Shown one piece after another: positions 30,435 through 31,641 of a DNA stretch of 31,641 nucleotides (within the stretch, counting starts at the first letter, position 1; each line of letters starts with the position of its first letter). The DNA is taken from NCBI GenBank assembly GCA_005879655.1, contig VBJK01000064.1:1-31641 (forward strand), read 5' to 3'. The DNA comes from Chloroflexota bacterium (GTDB lineage: Bacteria > Chloroflexota > Ktedonobacteria > Ktedonobacterales > Ktedonobacteraceae). The notes under the pieces are model-generated. The model saw only the letters and a list, made by a program, of their open reading frames with translations, ran no database searches and was not told the DNA's origin. The translations under genes were made by a program, and so were the position numbers.

Positions 30435-30493
30435 AAAAAAGAAAAACCAGCTGAGCGAAGCTGATTTCTGCATCTATCTGGCTTTTCTTTTTT
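30435..30493. terminator. Bidirectional terminator
   Basis: The A-rich left arm (30435-30450) pairs with the T-rich right arm (30478-30493), CCAG with CTGG inside and only one mismatch. An inner CAGCT-GAGCGA-AGCTG stem is at 30448-30463. Both strands end in long T-runs. A separate perfect palindrome GTCTATTAATAGAC is at 30420-30433. It serves the convergent XRE and GlsB-like genes. Confidence 0.8.
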
Positions 30494-30514
30494 CTACTCA
30501 CCATATTAAGGCTA

Positions 30515-30859
30515 CTACCAGAGCCAGCGACGGCGATGTGGACGATGCGCGTAGCTACCACGACGATGGTAGTAACGGGAAGCGTATGGAGCCACACGGT
30601 GATAGGCAAAACCACTCCAGAGGAATGTGAGTAATGCGGCTACTAATATTGAGCTAAGCAACGGAACACCTTCCACAGTTGGTTCGCCGCTAATGGAGAA
30701 GTGAAGAACACCCACAATCAGGACAATAGCGAGAAAGCCGACCAGTGTTGCGCCAAGAAAACCCCCCGGTGTGCGTCGGTGCGCGATAAGTTCGCCAATA
30801 ACGCCCACAATCAATGCAATAAGCAGCCAAGTCAGTAATGTAATAATGGAAATTTGCAT
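30515..30859 (-). CDS. GlsB/YeaQ/YmgE-like (transglycosylase-associated) membrane protein
   Basis: 114 residues. Three hydrophobic helices: about 5-25 (IITLLTWLLIALIVGVIGELI), 33-55 (GGFLGATLVGFLAIVLIVGVL) and 68-87 (LLSSILVAALLTFLWSGFAY). Glycine-rich GVIGELIA and TPGGFLGATLVGFLA fit the Transgly_assoc family, a small inner-membrane protein of stress regulons with no proven enzyme activity. The C-terminal tail is strongly basic and aromatic (YYHRRGSYAHRPHRRRWLW), longer than usual, and could bind phospholipid or nucleic acid. GGGAGG lies 10 bases before the ATG. Confidence 0.75.
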   Translation of the reverse strand: MQISIITLLTWLLIALIVGVIGELIAHRRTPGGFLGATLVGFLAIVLIVGVLHFSISGEPTVEGVPLLSSILVAALLTFLWSGFAYHRVAPYASRYYHRRGSYAHRPHRRRWLW

Positions 30860-30961
30860 GTATGTTTAACCTCCCTGTCTTCATGTTATCGAACATAATT
30901 CCAACATCCCTTTAAACACGCGTAAACACGGCTTTGCGCTTCAAATGTGCTGCTATTTCCT

Positions 30962-30980
30962 CCCAGTGAGTGACACTGGG
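30962..30980 (-). terminator. Hairpin after the SRPBCC gene
   Basis: CCCAGTG and CACTGGG pair perfectly over AGTGA; ACTGATCAGT, a second palindrome, lies 6 bases away. No T-run on the minus strand, so it is a weak terminator candidate. Confidence 0.35.
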
Positions 30981-31006
30981 TCATTTACTGATCAGTCTCT
31001 GATGTA

Positions 31007-31621
31007 CTACCGAGTGGAAAGCGCTTTGAGTGCTAGATAGCCCAGACTGCCAATAGCAACCAGTATAGCCACCAATCCTGCCAAGAGTGGAAGCGATGAG
31101 GTTGTCGTTGCTTGAGGGGGAGCAGGGATTAGTGCTCGTTCCGCCTGTGTCTTAGCATAGCGGCGTGCTAGTTCCAGCTTGAGGCTTTCTTCACCCTTCT
31201 TCATCGCCCAGCGATGATTGGCTGAAAATATTGGTTTCATGATGAATGAAAACTTGCGCAATAAGGGTTTTTCAGCACTAAGCTTCCAATCGTAGGTAAT
31301 ATGTACCCATGAGCTATCTTGCGTAAAGGTCCAGATACCACGCCCAGCAAAGTCTCCTGAAGCGACGAGTGTAAAGCCATCAGGTCGCGTTTCGGTGATA
31401 CGAAATTGCCAGCGTAAGGTATAGGGTAGCCACCCTTTTGTGTAGAGATCCACGACCCTGCCCACGCCATGGGCATCGCCCGGCTCTAACACGTCTACCT
31501 CTAAATACACTGATGGCCACCAGCGAGCCAGTTCGCTGGCATCAAAAATAATATCTGCTACCTCTGTTACGGTGCCTGCTACGCGCCAGTGAGTGATGAA
31601 ATGATAATCGTTGCTTGCCAT
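31007..31621 (-). CDS. Tail-anchored SRPBCC (START-like/polyketide cyclase-type) protein
   Basis: 204 residues. Residues 1-145 form an SRPBCC hydrophobic-ligand-binding domain: HFITHWRVAGTVTEVADIIFDASELARWWPSVYLEVDVLEPGD is the typical first strand, helix and WW motif, then LRWQFRITETRPDGFTLVASGDFAGRGIWTFT and VHITYDWKLSAEKPLLRKFSF. A charged linker follows and a membrane helix near the end (LPLLAGLVAILVAIGSLGYLAL, about 176-197) with only a few residues beyond it, so the domain is held at the inner membrane face. The ligand is unknown, perhaps a lipid or aromatic compound. The start at 31621 has GGAGGAGG 12-13 bases upstream. Confidence 0.85.
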   Translation of the reverse strand: MASNDYHFITHWRVAGTVTEVADIIFDASELARWWPSVYLEVDVLEPGDAHGVGRVVDLYTKGWLPYTLRWQFRITETRPDGFTLVASGDFAGRGIWTFTQDSSWVHITYDWKLSAEKPLLRKFSFIMKPIFSANHRWAMKKGEESLKLELARRYAKTQAERALIPAPPQATTTSSLPLLAGLVAILVAIGSLGYLALKALSTR

Positions 31622-31641
31622 TTAGGGATTATGCCTCCTCC

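Noticed and set aside
1..31641. tRNA, rRNA and CRISPR arrays
   Set aside because: No cloverleaf-like, rRNA-like or regularly spaced repeat-spacer pattern was found by eye; the tandem repeats seen have no unique spacers.

Overview
The window looks like chromosomal DNA from a Ktedonobacteria-type member of the Chloroflexota. This is inferred from gene style, since there is no rRNA or other marker to prove it. The clues are surface proteins built as a Pro-rich or zinc-ribbon head, one membrane helix and a beta-rich outer domain; an NB-ARC/STAND remnant; HemQ inside a heme operon; many short dispersed palindromic repeats; and SD-led genes at moderate GC.

Region 1 (1-3.8 kb) is accessory DNA. A small basic protein overlaps a DNA methyltransferase gene. 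That gene is cut off by an IS66-family element (1164-2762), which carries a frameshifted transposase and is flanked by unrelated sequence with no target duplication. To its right lie a minus-strand NB-ARC fragment cut by the IS end, a clade-type hypothetical gene, and a MITE-like element with a tandem 122-bp duplication.

Region 2 (3.8-7.9 kb) holds cell-surface and small enzyme genes: a membrane-anchored ConA-like protein divergent from a ricin-type lectin, an ABM-like monooxygenase, an N-terminally incomplete periplasmic-binding-protein-like ORF and a rhomboid protease.

Region 3 (8.2-14.4 kb) is a tight minus-strand heme operon, hemA-hemC-hemD-hemQ-hemL-hemB, with a recognisable promoter. 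It takes glutamyl-tRNA to uroporphyrinogen III, and hemQ adds the last step of the coproporphyrin-dependent branch. hemE and the oxidase and ferrochelatase genes are outside the window.

Region 4 (14.8-22.9 kb) contains a zinc-ribbon surface protein, a lone RecF/OLD-like ATPase, an abutting fchA-folD pair, a Vgb-like beta-propeller lipoprotein followed by threonine aldolase, an overlooked 55-aa membrane protein and a DUF971 protein. FolD has Ile where the cyclohydrolase lysine should be, and the neighbouring FchA is a stand-alone cyclohydrolase, which suggests a split of the normally bifunctional enzyme.

Region 5 (23-31.6 kb) contains a membrane pentapeptide-repeat protein with a 60-bp minisatellite, a FabG-like reductase behind a structured leader, a methyltransferase, an HTH-GAF protein and a GH16-like protein. 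These are followed by ClpP, a DUF4177 protein, an XRE regulator with twin palindromes just downstream of its promoter, a GlsB-like membrane protein and a tail-anchored SRPBCC protein. No tRNA, rRNA or CRISPR array was recognised.
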